A stretch of 64,000 bases of DNA from Bradyrhizobium liaoningense (lineage in GTDB: Bacteria; Pseudomonadota; Alphaproteobacteria; Rhizobiales; Xanthobacteraceae): NCBI RefSeq assembly GCF_018130825.1, contig NZ_JAFCJS010000003.1, positions 558,001 to 622,000 on the forward strand, read 5' to 3'. A program made the translations under genes and the position numbers. The notes beneath the pieces were generated by a model that was not told the origin of the DNA, ran no database searches, and saw only the letters and a program-made list of their open reading frames with translations. Positions 9,285 to 17,927 of this stretch are shown here, one piece after another (position 1 is the first letter of the stretch; every line of letters begins with the position of its first letter).

Positions 9285-9635
9285 TTACTTCGCGGCCGTC
9301 ACCATGATCTCGACGGTGTATTGCGGGGCCGCCAGCTTGGCTTCGACGGTGGCGCGGGCCGGGGTGTTGCCGGGCGAGACCCAGGCGTCCCACACCGCGT
9401 TCATCTCACCGAAGGTCTTCATGTCGGTGATGTAGATGGTGGCCGAGAGCAGCTTCGACTTGTCGGTGCCGGCCTTGGCGAGATGGCCGTCGATGGTCTT
9501 CAGGATGTCCTGGGTCTGCTTGGTCACGCTTTCGCCGGCGGCATTGCTGGCGACGACGCCGGCGAGATAGACGGTGTTGCCGTGCACGACGGCCTGGCTC
9601 ATGCGCGGGCCGGTTTCAAAACGCTGAATGCTCAT
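9285..9635 (-). CDS. RidA family protein (YjgF/YER057c/UK114)
   Basis: The 116-residue protein belongs to the RidA family, whose typical members hydrolyse reactive enamine/imine intermediates released by PLP enzymes. Recognisable segments are MSQAVVHGNTVYLAGVV, the central DILKTIDGHLAKAGTDKSKLL and the C-terminal PARATVEAKLAAPQYTVEI, in which the Arg of PARATVE is the usual carboxylate-binding residue. The ATG at 9635 has an AGGAGAT ribosome site. The frame extends upstream to 9749 but that part reads through an 18-bp tandem repeat and is not RidA-like. Confidence 0.92.
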   Translation of the reverse strand: MSIQRFETGPRMSQAVVHGNTVYLAGVVASNAAGESVTKQTQDILKTIDGHLAKAGTDKSKLLSATIYITDMKTFGEMNAVWDAWVSPGNTPARATVEAKLAAPQYTVEIMVTAAK

Positions 9636-9702
9636 CTGGGATCTCCTGGTGGAATGGCGGCCCTGTCTAGCCCAGCGGCCTGCGCCGTGCCACCCCGGGC
9701 AC

Positions 9703-9746
9703 GCATGCGTTGCCGGGCATGCATGCGTTGCCGCCGATGCATGCGT
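9703..9746. repeat. 18-bp period tandem repeat (about 2.5 units)
   Basis: GCATGCGT recurs at 9703, 9721 and 9739, exactly 18 bases apart, followed in the first two units by TGCCG. The array runs from the RidA leader to the stop codon of the esterase gene. The period of 18 suggests slippage or recent duplication of a short unit. Confidence 0.75.
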
Positions 9747-10663
9747 CACGGAAACTGGCTGAAGAACGCCCAGATCGTCTCGGCGCCGTCGATGTCACCG
9801 TTTCGCGGCCCCAGCAGGCTTGTCGCGACCCGCGGGAAGCGAGCATCTGGAGCAAAGCCGGGCATGCGGTGGCCGCCACCATTGACGCGATAGAGCACGA
9901 CGTCATGGCCCTTCGGGCAGCGCGAGGTGATCCGCGCGACCGTGGACTGGTCCCCGGGGTTCTTCTCAGGCAGATCGACCGTGGCCGCGTCGTCTGCCTC
10001 GCAGCCATTGAGCTTGCGCCAGAATGCCAGCGTCTCCTCGGTCGACCAGAATCCGTCTGCGGCAAAGTAACTCGATCCGCGTCCGCCTTCGTAAGGCACC
10101 AGCGGGTCGGCGGTGCCGTTCATGAGCAGCATCGGCAGCGGCCGCGACGGATGGCAGGTGACCGCGCCCTCTTCGGTGAGGTTCATGACCACGCTGGCGC
10201 CGGCGGCGAACAGATCGGCCCGTGCGCAGAGAAGCGTCATCGCCATGGCGCCGCCATTGGAGATGCCGGCGACATAGACGCGCTTCGGGTCGGCGGTGCC
10301 GTTCGCCACCAGCTTCTCGACGAGCTTGGCGATGAAGGCGACGTCGTCGGTGCCATCGGGCGGGCCGCGGAGCGCGGGGCCCGCCTTGGTCCGCGCATCG
10401 GCCCAGGCATGGTTGAGGCCATCAGGGAATGCCACGGCGAAACCTTCACGTTTCGCGACCTGCGGCCACGCCGACCGCGCGATCATGTCGGCGCCGCGCT
10501 GGGTCTTGCCGTGCAGCACGACCACCAGCGGCACAAGTCTCTTCGCCGGCAGCTGCAATGTGTAGGAGCGCTTCGCGCCGTTGACGTCGATGATGTCGGC
10601 GGATGCGGCCGAGGCGGCGGTCAATGCCGCAACAAGCATCCCGAGCTGCATCCACCGCCGCAT
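9746..10663 (-). CDS. secreted esterase of the PHB depolymerase / feruloyl esterase (LpqC) family
   Basis: The 305-residue protein begins with a Sec signal peptide (residues about 1-22, MRRWMQLGMLVAALTAASAA then SAD). The alpha/beta-hydrolase nucleophile is Ser136 in VAGISNGGAM. LVVVLHGKTQRGADM forms the oxyanion region, and HRMPG near residue 275 carries the likely catalytic His. PFPDGLNHAW-like segments are typical of LpqC esterases. It should act outside the cytoplasm on ester substrates such as short polyhydroxyalkanoates or aromatic esters; which one cannot be told. It starts 3 bases after the flavoprotein gene on the same strand. Confidence 0.88.
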   Translation of the reverse strand: MRRWMQLGMLVAALTAASAASADIIDVNGAKRSYTLQLPAKRLVPLVVVLHGKTQRGADMIARSAWPQVAKREGFAVAFPDGLNHAWADARTKAGPALRGPPDGTDDVAFIAKLVEKLVANGTADPKRVYVAGISNGGAMAMTLLCARADLFAAGASVVMNLTEEGAVTCHPSRPLPMLLMNGTADPLVPYEGGRGSSYFAADGFWSTEETLAFWRKLNGCEADDAATVDLPEKNPGDQSTVARITSRCPKGHDVVLYRVNGGGHRMPGFAPDARFPRVATSLLGPRNGDIDGAETIWAFFSQFP

Positions 10664-10666
10664 GAT

Positions 10667-12325
10667 CTATCCCACCGCTTTCGCCGCCGCACGGCCGGCA
10701 TTGCGGCCCGAGAACAGGCAGCCGCCGAGGAAGGTGCCTTCCAGCGAACGATAGCCGTGCACGCCGCCGCCGCCGAAGCCCGCGGCTTCGCCGACAGCGT
10801 AAAGGCCGGGAATGACGCTGCCCTCCGCGCCGAACACGCGCGAGTCGAGATCGGTCTCGAAACCGCCCAGCGTCTTGCGGGTGAGGATGTTGAGCTTCAC
10901 CGCGATCAGCGGCCCCTGCGCGGGATCGAGGATGCGGTGCGGTGAAGCGGTGCGGATCAGTCTGTCGCCGATATAGCGCCGCGCATTGTGGATGTTCATG
11001 ACCTGCGCATCCTTGACGTAAGGATTGGCGATCTCGCGGTCGCGCGCCTCGATCTGCATTTTGATGTGATCGAGTTTGAGCAGGTCACTGCCGGCAAGCT
11101 TGTTCATCTCCGCAACAAGGTCCTCGATCTTGTCGCGCACGATGAAGTCGACACCATGGCTTTTGAAAGCTTCCACCGGCGCGGGGGCGCCCTTGTTGGT
11201 GGCGCGGCGAAGCGTCATGCGCCAGCTCTTGCCGGTCAGGTCGGGGTTCTGCTCCGATCCCGACAGCGCAAATTCCTTCTTGATGATGCTCTGGGTCAGG
11301 ATGAACCAGGAATAATCATAGCCGGTCGACATGATGTATTTGAGCTGGCCGAGCGTGTCGGAGCCGGGGAACAGCGGCGCCGGCAATCGTGCGCCTGTCG
11401 CGTCGAACCACATCGACGAAGGCCCGGGCAGGATGCGGATGCCGTGGCGCGGCCAGATCGGTGACCAGTTCTGGATGCCCTCGACATAATGCCACATGCG
11501 GTCGCGGTTGATGAGGCGCGCTCCGGTCGTTTCCGTGATGCCGATCATGCGGCCGTCGACATGCTCGGGCACGCCGGAGATCATGAATTTCGGCGGCTCG
11601 CCGAGCCGCTTCGGCCAGTTCGCCCGCACCAGCTCGTGATTGCCGCCGATGCCGCCGGACGCCACGATCACGGCCTGCGCCTTCAGCGCGAACTCTCCGA
11701 CGACATTGCGCGAGGAGCTCTTGCCGCGCTCGACAGTGTCGGGCGCGAGCAAGGCGCCGCTGACGCCATCCACGGTGCCATTGGTGATGGAGAGCGCATC
11801 GACGCGGTGACGGAACTTGAAGACCAGGCGGCCGCTCTTCATCGCCTCGCGCGCACGGCGCTCGAACGGCTCGACGATGCCGGGCCCGGTGCCCCAGGTG
11901 ACATGGAAGCGCGGCACCGAATTGCCGTGGCCCATCGCGTCATAGCCGCCGCGCTCGGCCCAGCCGACCACGGGGAAGATGCGATGGCCCATCGCGCGCA
12001 GCCAGTCGCGTTTCTCGCCGGCGGCGAAGGCGACATAGGCCTCGGCCCATTGGCGCGGCCAAAAGTCCTCGTCGCGGTCGAAGCCGGCGGTGCCGAGCCA
12101 GTCCTGCATCGCGAGCTCGAAGGAGTCCTTGATGCCGAGCCGGCGCTGCTCCGGCGAATCGACCAGGAACAATCCGCCGAACGACCAGAACGCCTGGCCG
12201 CCGAGCGACTGCTCGCCTTCCTGGTCCACAACGATGACGCGCTTGCCCGCGTCCGCGATCTCGGTGGCGGCGACGAGGCCCGATAGTCCCGCGCCGACCA
12301 CGATGACGTCCGTTTCCTCAGCCAT
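10667..12325 (-). CDS. FAD-binding dehydrogenase, 3-ketosteroid dehydrogenase-like
   Basis: This is a 552-residue flavoprotein of the FAD_binding_2 (fumarate reductase / KstD) family. The dinucleotide site VVGAGLSGLVAATEIADAG is at about residues 10-28, with the acidic ribose ligand in VIVVDQEG. A second FAD segment, GLYAVGEAAGFGGGGVHG, is near the C-terminus, followed by LEGTFLGGCLFSGRNAG. Members oxidise or reduce C=C bonds of steroid-like or enoate substrates. The ATG at 12325 is preceded by GGAGGGGGA. The secreted esterase follows after 3 bases, so they may share a transcript. No signal peptide is seen. Confidence 0.87.
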   Translation of the reverse strand: MAEETDVIVVGAGLSGLVAATEIADAGKRVIVVDQEGEQSLGGQAFWSFGGLFLVDSPEQRRLGIKDSFELAMQDWLGTAGFDRDEDFWPRQWAEAYVAFAAGEKRDWLRAMGHRIFPVVGWAERGGYDAMGHGNSVPRFHVTWGTGPGIVEPFERRAREAMKSGRLVFKFRHRVDALSITNGTVDGVSGALLAPDTVERGKSSSRNVVGEFALKAQAVIVASGGIGGNHELVRANWPKRLGEPPKFMISGVPEHVDGRMIGITETTGARLINRDRMWHYVEGIQNWSPIWPRHGIRILPGPSSMWFDATGARLPAPLFPGSDTLGQLKYIMSTGYDYSWFILTQSIIKKEFALSGSEQNPDLTGKSWRMTLRRATNKGAPAPVEAFKSHGVDFIVRDKIEDLVAEMNKLAGSDLLKLDHIKMQIEARDREIANPYVKDAQVMNIHNARRYIGDRLIRTASPHRILDPAQGPLIAVKLNILTRKTLGGFETDLDSRVFGAEGSVIPGLYAVGEAAGFGGGGVHGYRSLEGTFLGGCLFSGRNAGRAAAKAVG

Positions 12326-12589
12326 GCGTTTCCCCCTCCATGAGTTCCCCCGGTAATTGCCCGGATTGAAGCCAGCGCTCGTAACTGAGATCAAGGGCGC
12401 GGCGCGTAAGACCTCATTAACTTGTTCCAGTTTGGGATAGAGACCGGCTTGGTGCAGCGCGGACGCAACACTGGATTTGAATTTGTTTTGATCCAGCCGA
12501 CCTGCCTAGACAAAACCTTGGTTACGACGGACGCTAGCACTGCATCACCACCTGACACGCAGATTCGAATTCGACCGGGGCGGGGGACA

Positions 12590-13111
12590 ATGAAGTTTCT
12601 GACGGGGTTGCTTGCGGCGGTTCTCTTGATCGCGGGCATGGGGGCTTCTCACGCAGTGGTTCGGATCGCGGATGACCGCGGCGGCCGGATTGGAACCTAC
12701 GTCGACAGATACCAGGACCTCAGGCAATCGGGCGAGACCGTCATCATCGACGGCCTCTGCGCCTCGGCCTGCACCATCGTCCTCGGAGCCATTCCCCACG
12801 ACCGCATCTGCGTGACCTCGAGCGCGACGCTCGGCTTCCACGCCGCCTGGGATTTCGGCACCAATGGCCGCGCCGTCACCAATCCCGAAGCAACCCAGAT
12901 GCTCTACGCGATGTATCCCTCGCAGGTGAAACGCTGGATCGCGCAGCGCGGCGGCCTGACCCCGCACATGCTGTTCCTGAGGGGGAAGCAGCTCCAGGCC
13001 ATGTACAGGCCTTGTTACCTCGACGCCCAGGCCTCGACGATCAAGCCGTCGCGCCGGTCCCTCCCGCAAGTGGAGCAGGTCGAGACGGCCCGGGGCCAGC
13101 TCCTCCACTGA
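12590..13111 (+). CDS. exported ClpP/crotonase-fold protein (COG3904-like)
   Basis: The 173-residue protein has a signal peptide (MKFLTGLLAAVLLIAGMGAS, cleaved near SHA). The body contains IIDGLCASACTIVLGA with Ser59, followed by a TLGFHAAW segment with His84. This serine/histidine spacing is characteristic of ClpP-like periplasmic proteins of COG3904. A protease or peptidase role is possible but unproven. The ATG at 12590 follows CGGGGGACA and opens the signal peptide; the frame is open about 170 bases further upstream but that part has no such features. Two cysteines (57 and 61) flank the serine and may form a disulfide. Confidence 0.78.
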   Translation: MKFLTGLLAAVLLIAGMGASHAVVRIADDRGGRIGTYVDRYQDLRQSGETVIIDGLCASACTIVLGAIPHDRICVTSSATLGFHAAWDFGTNGRAVTNPEATQMLYAMYPSQVKRWIAQRGGLTPHMLFLRGKQLQAMYRPCYLDAQASTIKPSRRSLPQVEQVETARGQLLH

Positions 13112-13238
13112 AATTCGCCGCATGACGGGGTCATTTGGCTCGCCAGCGGCGCCTTGTCTGCTGGCGGCGCCTTGCCCGCAGGCGGGCTAAAGCCTATCTG
13201 AAAGCCTGGGAACCGGGGCCTTCGCCCCCATCGTTGTC

Positions 13239-13433
13239 ATGGCTCAACCACTGCACCCGGGACATCCGCTACAGGACAATTCGCCCACTGCCGGCCGGAC
13301 GCCGTCCGTGCTGCTCTTGGCGGGCGCGGGTGCCGGCGGGCTGGTCGTGATCGGCGCGTTGGCGCTGTGGTTCCACTACGGCAGCCAGGTGTTCTTCGAA
13401 ATGATCAGGACCGGTTTCGCCGCCTGCTTCTGA
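13239..13433 (+). CDS. small single-span membrane protein upstream of SCO
   Basis: A 64-residue frame starts ATG at 13239 and ends 18 bases before the SCO gene. It encodes a polar N-terminus (MAQPLHPGHPLQDN), one clear hydrophobic helix at about residues 23-44 (SVLLLAGAGAGGLVVIGALA) and an aromatic tail ending GFAACF. No strong ribosome site is visible. The position directly before a copper chaperone suggests a small accessory factor of oxidase assembly, but this is only context. It could be a chance frame. Confidence 0.55.
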   Translation: MAQPLHPGHPLQDNSPTAGRTPSVLLLAGAGAGGLVVIGALALWFHYGSQVFFEMIRTGFAACF

Positions 13434-13451
13434 CCCGACAGGAAGTTTTCT

Positions 13452-14042
13452 ATGAGTTCCGCCGCCCGTCCGCTGGTGATCGCGACCGCCTTTGCCGCAA
13501 GCCTCGTCCTTGGGCTCCTGATCATGTTCTGGGCCATGGGCGGGGTCAGCAAGGTGGCGCAGCCCGCCGCGATCGGCGGCCCGTTCCAGCTCACCGACCA
13601 GAACGGCAAGGCCGTCACCGACAAGAGCCTGAAGGGCAAGCCGACCCTGATCTTCTTTGGCTACACCCATTGCCCCGACGTCTGCCCGACCTCGCTGTTC
13701 GAGATCTCGGAAGTGATGCGCGCGATGGGCAAGGACGCCGACAAGGTCAATGCCGTCTTCATCTCGGTCGACCCCGAGCGCGATACGCCGGCGGCGATGA
13801 AGGACTATTTGTCGAGCTTCGATCCGCACCTCGCGGGCCTTAGCGGCGATCCCGCCGAGACCGCCAAGGTCATCACCTCCTACCGGGTCTATGCCAAGAA
13901 GGTCCCGACCAAGGACGGCGACTACACCATGGACCACACCGCGCTGATCTACCTGATGGACCGCGACGGCCGCTTCGTCTCGCCGTTCAACCTGAAGCGG
14001 ACCCCGGAAGAGGCGGCGGCCGACCTGAAGCGGTATCTTTGA
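13452..14042 (+). CDS. SCO1/SenC copper chaperone for cytochrome oxidase
   Basis: The 196-residue protein is anchored by an N-terminal helix (about residues 8-30) and has a thioredoxin-fold periplasmic domain. Copper ligands are visible: Cys74 and Cys78 in FFGYTHCPDVCPTSL and His162 in MDHTALIYL. SCO proteins deliver copper to the CuA centre of subunit II and may act as thiol reductases. The cox operon lies 44 kb away in the same window, so function would be in trans. Length and motif spacing are normal for the family. Confidence 0.93.
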   Translation: MSSAARPLVIATAFAASLVLGLLIMFWAMGGVSKVAQPAAIGGPFQLTDQNGKAVTDKSLKGKPTLIFFGYTHCPDVCPTSLFEISEVMRAMGKDADKVNAVFISVDPERDTPAAMKDYLSSFDPHLAGLSGDPAETAKVITSYRVYAKKVPTKDGDYTMDHTALIYLMDRDGRFVSPFNLKRTPEEAAADLKRYL

Positions 14043-14132
14043 GCTTCACCCTGGCCGCAATCGGCGCTCGCGTTCCCGGGTGGATGGTCTATAAGGCCCT
14101 CTGATCCCAACGAAATTCATTGCTTTCGGCCG

Positions 14133-15068
14133 ATGGCTCCATCGCAACAGGCGAAATCGTTCAAATCTGTCCGTGGCTTGCTGGCAGGGCTCGCTGCCGG
14201 CCTGTGCCTGCTCACAGGCCTGCCGAGCGCGAACGCCCAGGCCCCGGCCAAGCAGCCCCCCTCGGCGCCCCAGGCGCCCCCGCAAGCCGCGCCCCAGGCT
14301 GCCCCCCAGGCCGTGCCCGGGTTCTGGGACCCGCGCCGGCGCCCGGAGCGACCGGACCTGTCGCGCCTCACCGTGATCCGCTTTTTGACCGAGACCGACT
14401 ATCCGCCGTTCAACTACACCGGCGCCGACGGCAATCCGGCCGGCTTCAACGTCGATCTCGCCCGCGCGCTGTGCGACGAGATCAAGGTCACCTGCACGGT
14501 GCAGATGCGCCGCTTCGAGACCCTGGTCGACGCGCTCACCTCCAACCGCGGCGACGCCATCATCGCCTCGATGGCGGTGAGCCCGCAGCTGCGCGCCCGC
14601 GTCGACTTCACCGATCCCTATTACCGCGTGCCGGCGCGCTTCGCCTCGCGCAAGGATGCGGTGATGCCGGAGATCCGCCCCGAATATCTCGAGGGCAAGA
14701 AGGTCGGCGTCATCGCGGGCTCCGCGCATGAGGCGTATCTGAAGGCGATGTTCACCGACGCCGAGCTGCACCCCTATCCCAACGACGACGCGATGCGCGC
14801 CGCGCTTCGCAAGGGCGAGGTCGACTTCATCTTCGGCGACGCCATCTCGCTGGCGTTCTGGATCAACGGCACCGATTCCGGCGATTGCTGCGCCTTCTCC
14901 GGCGGTCCCTTCGTCGAGAGCCGCTTCTTCGGCGAAGGCATCGGCATCGCCGTCCGCAAGGGCAACGACGTGCTGCGCCAGGCCCTGAACTGGGCTCTGT
15001 TCCGCGTCTGGGAAAAAGGCCGCTACACCGACCTGTGGCTGCGCTATTTCTCGGTGAGCCCGTTTTGA
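14133..15068 (+). CDS. amino-acid-type ABC transporter substrate-binding protein (SBP family 3)
   Basis: This is a 311-residue exported binding protein. A signal peptide (SVRGLLAGLAAGLCLLTGLP...) is followed by a low-complexity Pro/Ala/Gln linker (residues about 36-65) before the type II binding domain. Domain segments are FLTETDYPPFNYTGADG, NPAGFNVDLARALCDEI and a final YTDLWLRYFSVSPF. These match the polar amino-acid binding family. No permease or ATPase gene is adjacent, so it is an orphan component here. The start ATG at 14133 lacks an obvious ribosome site. The linker is unusual and may tether the domain to the envelope. Confidence 0.88.
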   Translation: MAPSQQAKSFKSVRGLLAGLAAGLCLLTGLPSANAQAPAKQPPSAPQAPPQAAPQAAPQAVPGFWDPRRRPERPDLSRLTVIRFLTETDYPPFNYTGADGNPAGFNVDLARALCDEIKVTCTVQMRRFETLVDALTSNRGDAIIASMAVSPQLRARVDFTDPYYRVPARFASRKDAVMPEIRPEYLEGKKVGVIAGSAHEAYLKAMFTDAELHPYPNDDAMRAALRKGEVDFIFGDAISLAFWINGTDSGDCCAFSGGPFVESRFFGEGIGIAVRKGNDVLRQALNWALFRVWEKGRYTDLWLRYFSVSPF

Positions 15069-15105
15069 TCGCTTCATCTCGTCGCGCTAGCGGCGAGCGA
15101 ACCGC

Positions 15106-15185
15106 CGTAGGGTGGGCAAAGGCGCGCCAGCGCCGTGCCCACGTCTTCTAGAATGGTGGGCACGCTTCGCTTTGCCCACCCTACG
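15106..15185. repeat. interspersed inverted repeat, GTAGGGTGGGCAAAG family, copy 1
   Basis: The outer arms are CGTAGGGTGGGCAAAG at 15106-15121 and CTTTGCCCACCCTACG at 15170-15185. Inner arms CGTGCCCAC and GTGGGCACG lie between them. It sits in the gap upstream of lysS. Five further copies occur in this window (28135, 31597, 46011, 53336, 54033). Confidence 0.9.
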
Positions 15186-15259
15186 ATTCCCGCGCTAGTT
15201 GCTCTGCAACTTTTGCATTCTGCCCGGAAATCGCTATTTTCCGCGGCCCGGAGGCCTTA

Positions 15260-16903
15260 ATGTCTGTCATCGATCTCGCCGCGAACCCGAGCGACCTGCG
15301 TGCGCTCGCCGAACAATCCAACGCCTGGCCGTTCGAGCAGGCGAAGGCCATTGTCGCGCGGCTGAAGAAAAGCCCGAAGGACGAGGTGCTGTTCGAGACC
15401 GGCTACGGGCCGTCGGGCCTGCCGCATATCGGCACCTTCGGCGAGGTCGCGCGCACCTCGATGGTGCGCCACGCTTTCCGCGTGCTCACCGAGGACAAGA
15501 TCAAGACGCGCCTGCTCGCGTTCTCCGATGACATGGACGGGTTTCGGAAGGTGCCCGACAACGTCCCCAACAAGGAGATGCTGGCCGCGCATCTCGGCAA
15601 GCCGCTGACACGGGTGCCGGATCCGTTCTCCAACGAGTACCCGTCGTTCGGCCACCACAACAATGCGCGGCTTCGCGCCTTCCTGGATCATTTCGGCTTC
15701 GACTACGAGTTCGCAAGCTCGACCGACTACTACACATCAGGCCGTTTCGACGCGACGCTGCTGAAGATGTTAGCGGCCTACGACAAGGTGATGGCGATCA
15801 TCCTGCCGACGCTCGGTCCGGACCGCCGCGCGACCTATTCGCCGTTCCTCCCCGTCAGCAAGACAACGGGAATCGTGCTGCAGGTGCCGATGATCCGCCG
15901 CGACATTGCCGCGGGCACCGTGACCTATGTCGACCCTGATACCAACCAGGAAGTCGAAACGCCGGTGACCGGCGGAAATGTAAAATGCCAGTGGAAGGCC
16001 GACTGGGCGATGCGCTGGGTCGCGCTCGGCGTCGACTATGAGATGGCCGGCAAGGACCTGATCGATTCCGTGAAGCTCTCCGGCGCGATCGCGAAGGCGC
16101 TCGGCGGCACGCCGCCCGAAGGTTTCAACTACGAGCTCTTCCTCGACGAGAAGGGCCAGAAGATCTCGAAGTCGAAGGGCAACGGCCTCACCATCGACGA
16201 ATGGCTGCGCTATGCCTCGCCGGAATCGCTGTCGCTGTTCATGTACCGCGAGCCGAAGGCGGCCAAGCGGCTGTATTTCGACGTCATCCCGCGCAACGTC
16301 GACGACTACCAGCAATTCATCGACGGCTTTGCCAAACAGGACGGCAAGCAGCAGCTCGGCAATCCGGTCTGGCACATCCACAACGGCAAGCCGCCGCAGG
16401 GCGACATGCCCGTCACCTTCCAGCTGCTGCTGACGCTGGTGTCGTCGTCGAACGCGGAGAACGCCGAGACGCTGTGGGGCTTCATCGGCCGCTATCGTCC
16501 CGGCGTGAGCCCGCAGACGCATCCCAAGCTCGATGCGATGGTCGGCTATGCCATCAACTATTATCGCGACTTCGTCGCGCCGACGAAGCAGTTCCGCGTG
16601 CCCACGGACACGGAGCGCGCGGCGCTGCAGGACCTGCGCGATGCGCTCTCGCAGCTTCCGCAGGAGGCCTCCGCGGAAGACATCCAGAACGTCGTCTACG
16701 AGATCGGCCGCCGCGAGCCGTTCCTCGACCAGGTCAAGAAGGGCAAGGACGGCCGTCCGGGCGTGACGCTCGACTGGTTCAACATGCTCTACCAGGTCCT
16801 GCTCGGCCAGGAGAAGGGTCCGCGCTTCGGCTCCTTCGTCGCGGTGTACGGCGTGCAGAACGCGGTGAACATGATCGACGGCGCGCTGGCAAGGAGCGCG
16901 TGA
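15260..16903 (+). CDS. lysS: lysyl-tRNA synthetase, class I
   Basis: The 547-residue enzyme attaches lysine to tRNA-Lys. It is a class I (Rossmann-fold) synthetase: the HIGH-type motif is HIGT at 56-59 within [16 protein letters not shown], and the KMSKS-type loop is KISKS at 301-305. Most bacteria use the unrelated class II enzyme; class I is typical of archaea and of several alphaproteobacteria. The ATG at 15260 directly opens the conserved N-terminus. It is transcribed alone, with inverted repeats on both sides. Confidence 0.95.
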   Translation: MSVIDLAANPSDLRALAEQSNAWPFEQAKAIVARLKKSPKDEVLFETGYGPSGLPHIGTFGEVARTSMVRHAFRVLTEDKIKTRLLAFSDDMDGFRKVPDNVPNKEMLAAHLGKPLTRVPDPFSNEYPSFGHHNNARLRAFLDHFGFDYEFASSTDYYTSGRFDATLLKMLAAYDKVMAIILPTLGPDRRATYSPFLPVSKTTGIVLQVPMIRRDIAAGTVTYVDPDTNQEVETPVTGGNVKCQWKADWAMRWVALGVDYEMAGKDLIDSVKLSGAIAKALGGTPPEGFNYELFLDEKGQKISKSKGNGLTIDEWLRYASPESLSLFMYREPKAAKRLYFDVIPRNVDDYQQFIDGFAKQDGKQQLGNPVWHIHNGKPPQGDMPVTFQLLLTLVSSSNAENAETLWGFIGRYRPGVSPQTHPKLDAMVGYAINYYRDFVAPTKQFRVPTDTERAALQDLRDALSQLPQEASAEDIQNVVYEIGRREPFLDQVKKGKDGRPGVTLDWFNMLYQVLLGQEKGPRFGSFVAVYGVQNAVNMIDGALARSA

Positions 16904-16935
16904 GCGGAGTTGTAGGGCCGCAATGCTTCCTCAGC

Positions 16936-17070
16936 GTCGTCCCGGCGAAGGCCGGGACCCATACCGCGTGATCCATCGAGGAATGGCGGTCTTCGTCCCT
17001 ACGAAGGCTTAACTACGAGCCTTCGCCACTGCGCCCTGTGGTTATGGGTCCCGGCCTTCGCCGGGACGAC
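16936..17070. repeat. perfect 28-bp inverted repeat between lysS and the carbonic anhydrase gene
   Basis: The arm at 16936-16963 (core GTCGTCCCGGCGAAGGCCGG) is repeated exactly in inverse at 17043-17070. Each arm is itself nearly self-complementary (CCCGGCGAAGGCCGGG). It lies between convergent genes and probably acts as a bidirectional terminator or mRNA 3' end. Confidence 0.9.
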
Positions 17071-17084
17071 AAAGCTGCTTCAGC

Positions 17085-17837
17085 TCAAATCGACTTGAGC
17101 ACGTAACGTCGGTTGTCCTTCTGCACCGGCCTTGCGTTCATCGGGTAGAGCTTTGCGAAGGCGGCGATATCGGTGGCCGACACCTCGATCGGCGTGGTCA
17201 GCAGCAGCCATTCGACCACTTCCGAGCAGGGCGGCGTCGTCAGCGAGCCGGAATAGCGGTAGTAGCTGAGCTTCGGCGGCAGCATGGCGAGCGGATCGAT
17301 GCTCGCATCCGCCTTCACCGCGGGCCCTTCCGCCGTCGGCATGGTCTTGATGACCTTGGCAAAGGCCGGGTTCGGCCTGCCCTCCGCCATCAGCACGCCG
17401 ACCACGGCGAGCCCGCCGGCATCGTTGCGATGGACGAAATGCGCTTCCATCGGAAAATTCTTGCCGCCGATCATGTGCTCGCTCGGCCGGTGGAAGTGCA
17501 CCTGGAGCAGCTTGTATTTGACGTCGCCGAGCGTGAGCGTGCTGCCCTCGGCGAAATTGAGCTGGATCGTGTGCCCGTTGTTGACGATGGTGTCGGCGCT
17601 CTTGCCCCAGTTCAGCTTCAACGTCGGCAATTGCGACTTGATCGTCGTCTCGATGTCGATCGGCGATTGTTGCAGGCCGACCGCGCAGGCCTTGTTGGCT
17701 GCATCGAGATCGCCCCATTTGCCCGGACCGCCGGCGCCTTCATAGCTCCAATGCACGCCTTCCGCGGCGAAGGCCGGCTTGCACACCGGACACAGCGCAA
17801 GACCCGCGAGTGCTTTCAATGCGTGACGGCGATTCAT
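17085..17837 (-). CDS. alpha-type carbonic anhydrase, exported
   Basis: The 250-residue protein interconverts CO2 and bicarbonate. Zinc ligands are His114 and His116 (LLQVHFHRPSEH) and His133 (MEAHFVHRND). The conserved QQSPIDI start and SGSLTTPPCSEVVEW are present, with Cys51 and Cys203 placed for the usual disulfide. Residues 1-25 form a signal sequence with Arg-Arg at 3-4 (MNRRHALKALAGLALC), so it should be periplasmic, exported by Sec or possibly Tat. It is a single gene, convergent with lysS. Confidence 0.95.
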   Translation of the reverse strand: MNRRHALKALAGLALCPVCKPAFAAEGVHWSYEGAGGPGKWGDLDAANKACAVGLQQSPIDIETTIKSQLPTLKLNWGKSADTIVNNGHTIQLNFAEGSTLTLGDVKYKLLQVHFHRPSEHMIGGKNFPMEAHFVHRNDAGGLAVVGVLMAEGRPNPAFAKVIKTMPTAEGPAVKADASIDPLAMLPPKLSYYRYSGSLTTPPCSEVVEWLLLTTPIEVSATDIAAFAKLYPMNARPVQKDNRRYVLKSI

Positions 17838-17927
17838 CGTGGTCCCCCTCAGATCAATTCGATCGGCAATGCGCGCGCAACCTAGGCGAGAGGGATAGTG
17901 AGTCGCAATGGCAATCGCGCGTTGAAT

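Noticed and set aside
9285..9749. RidA with a 38-residue N-terminal extension
   Set aside because: The extension is coded by the 18-bp tandem repeat and the esterase tail; the ATG at 9635 has a ribosome site and the family N-terminus.
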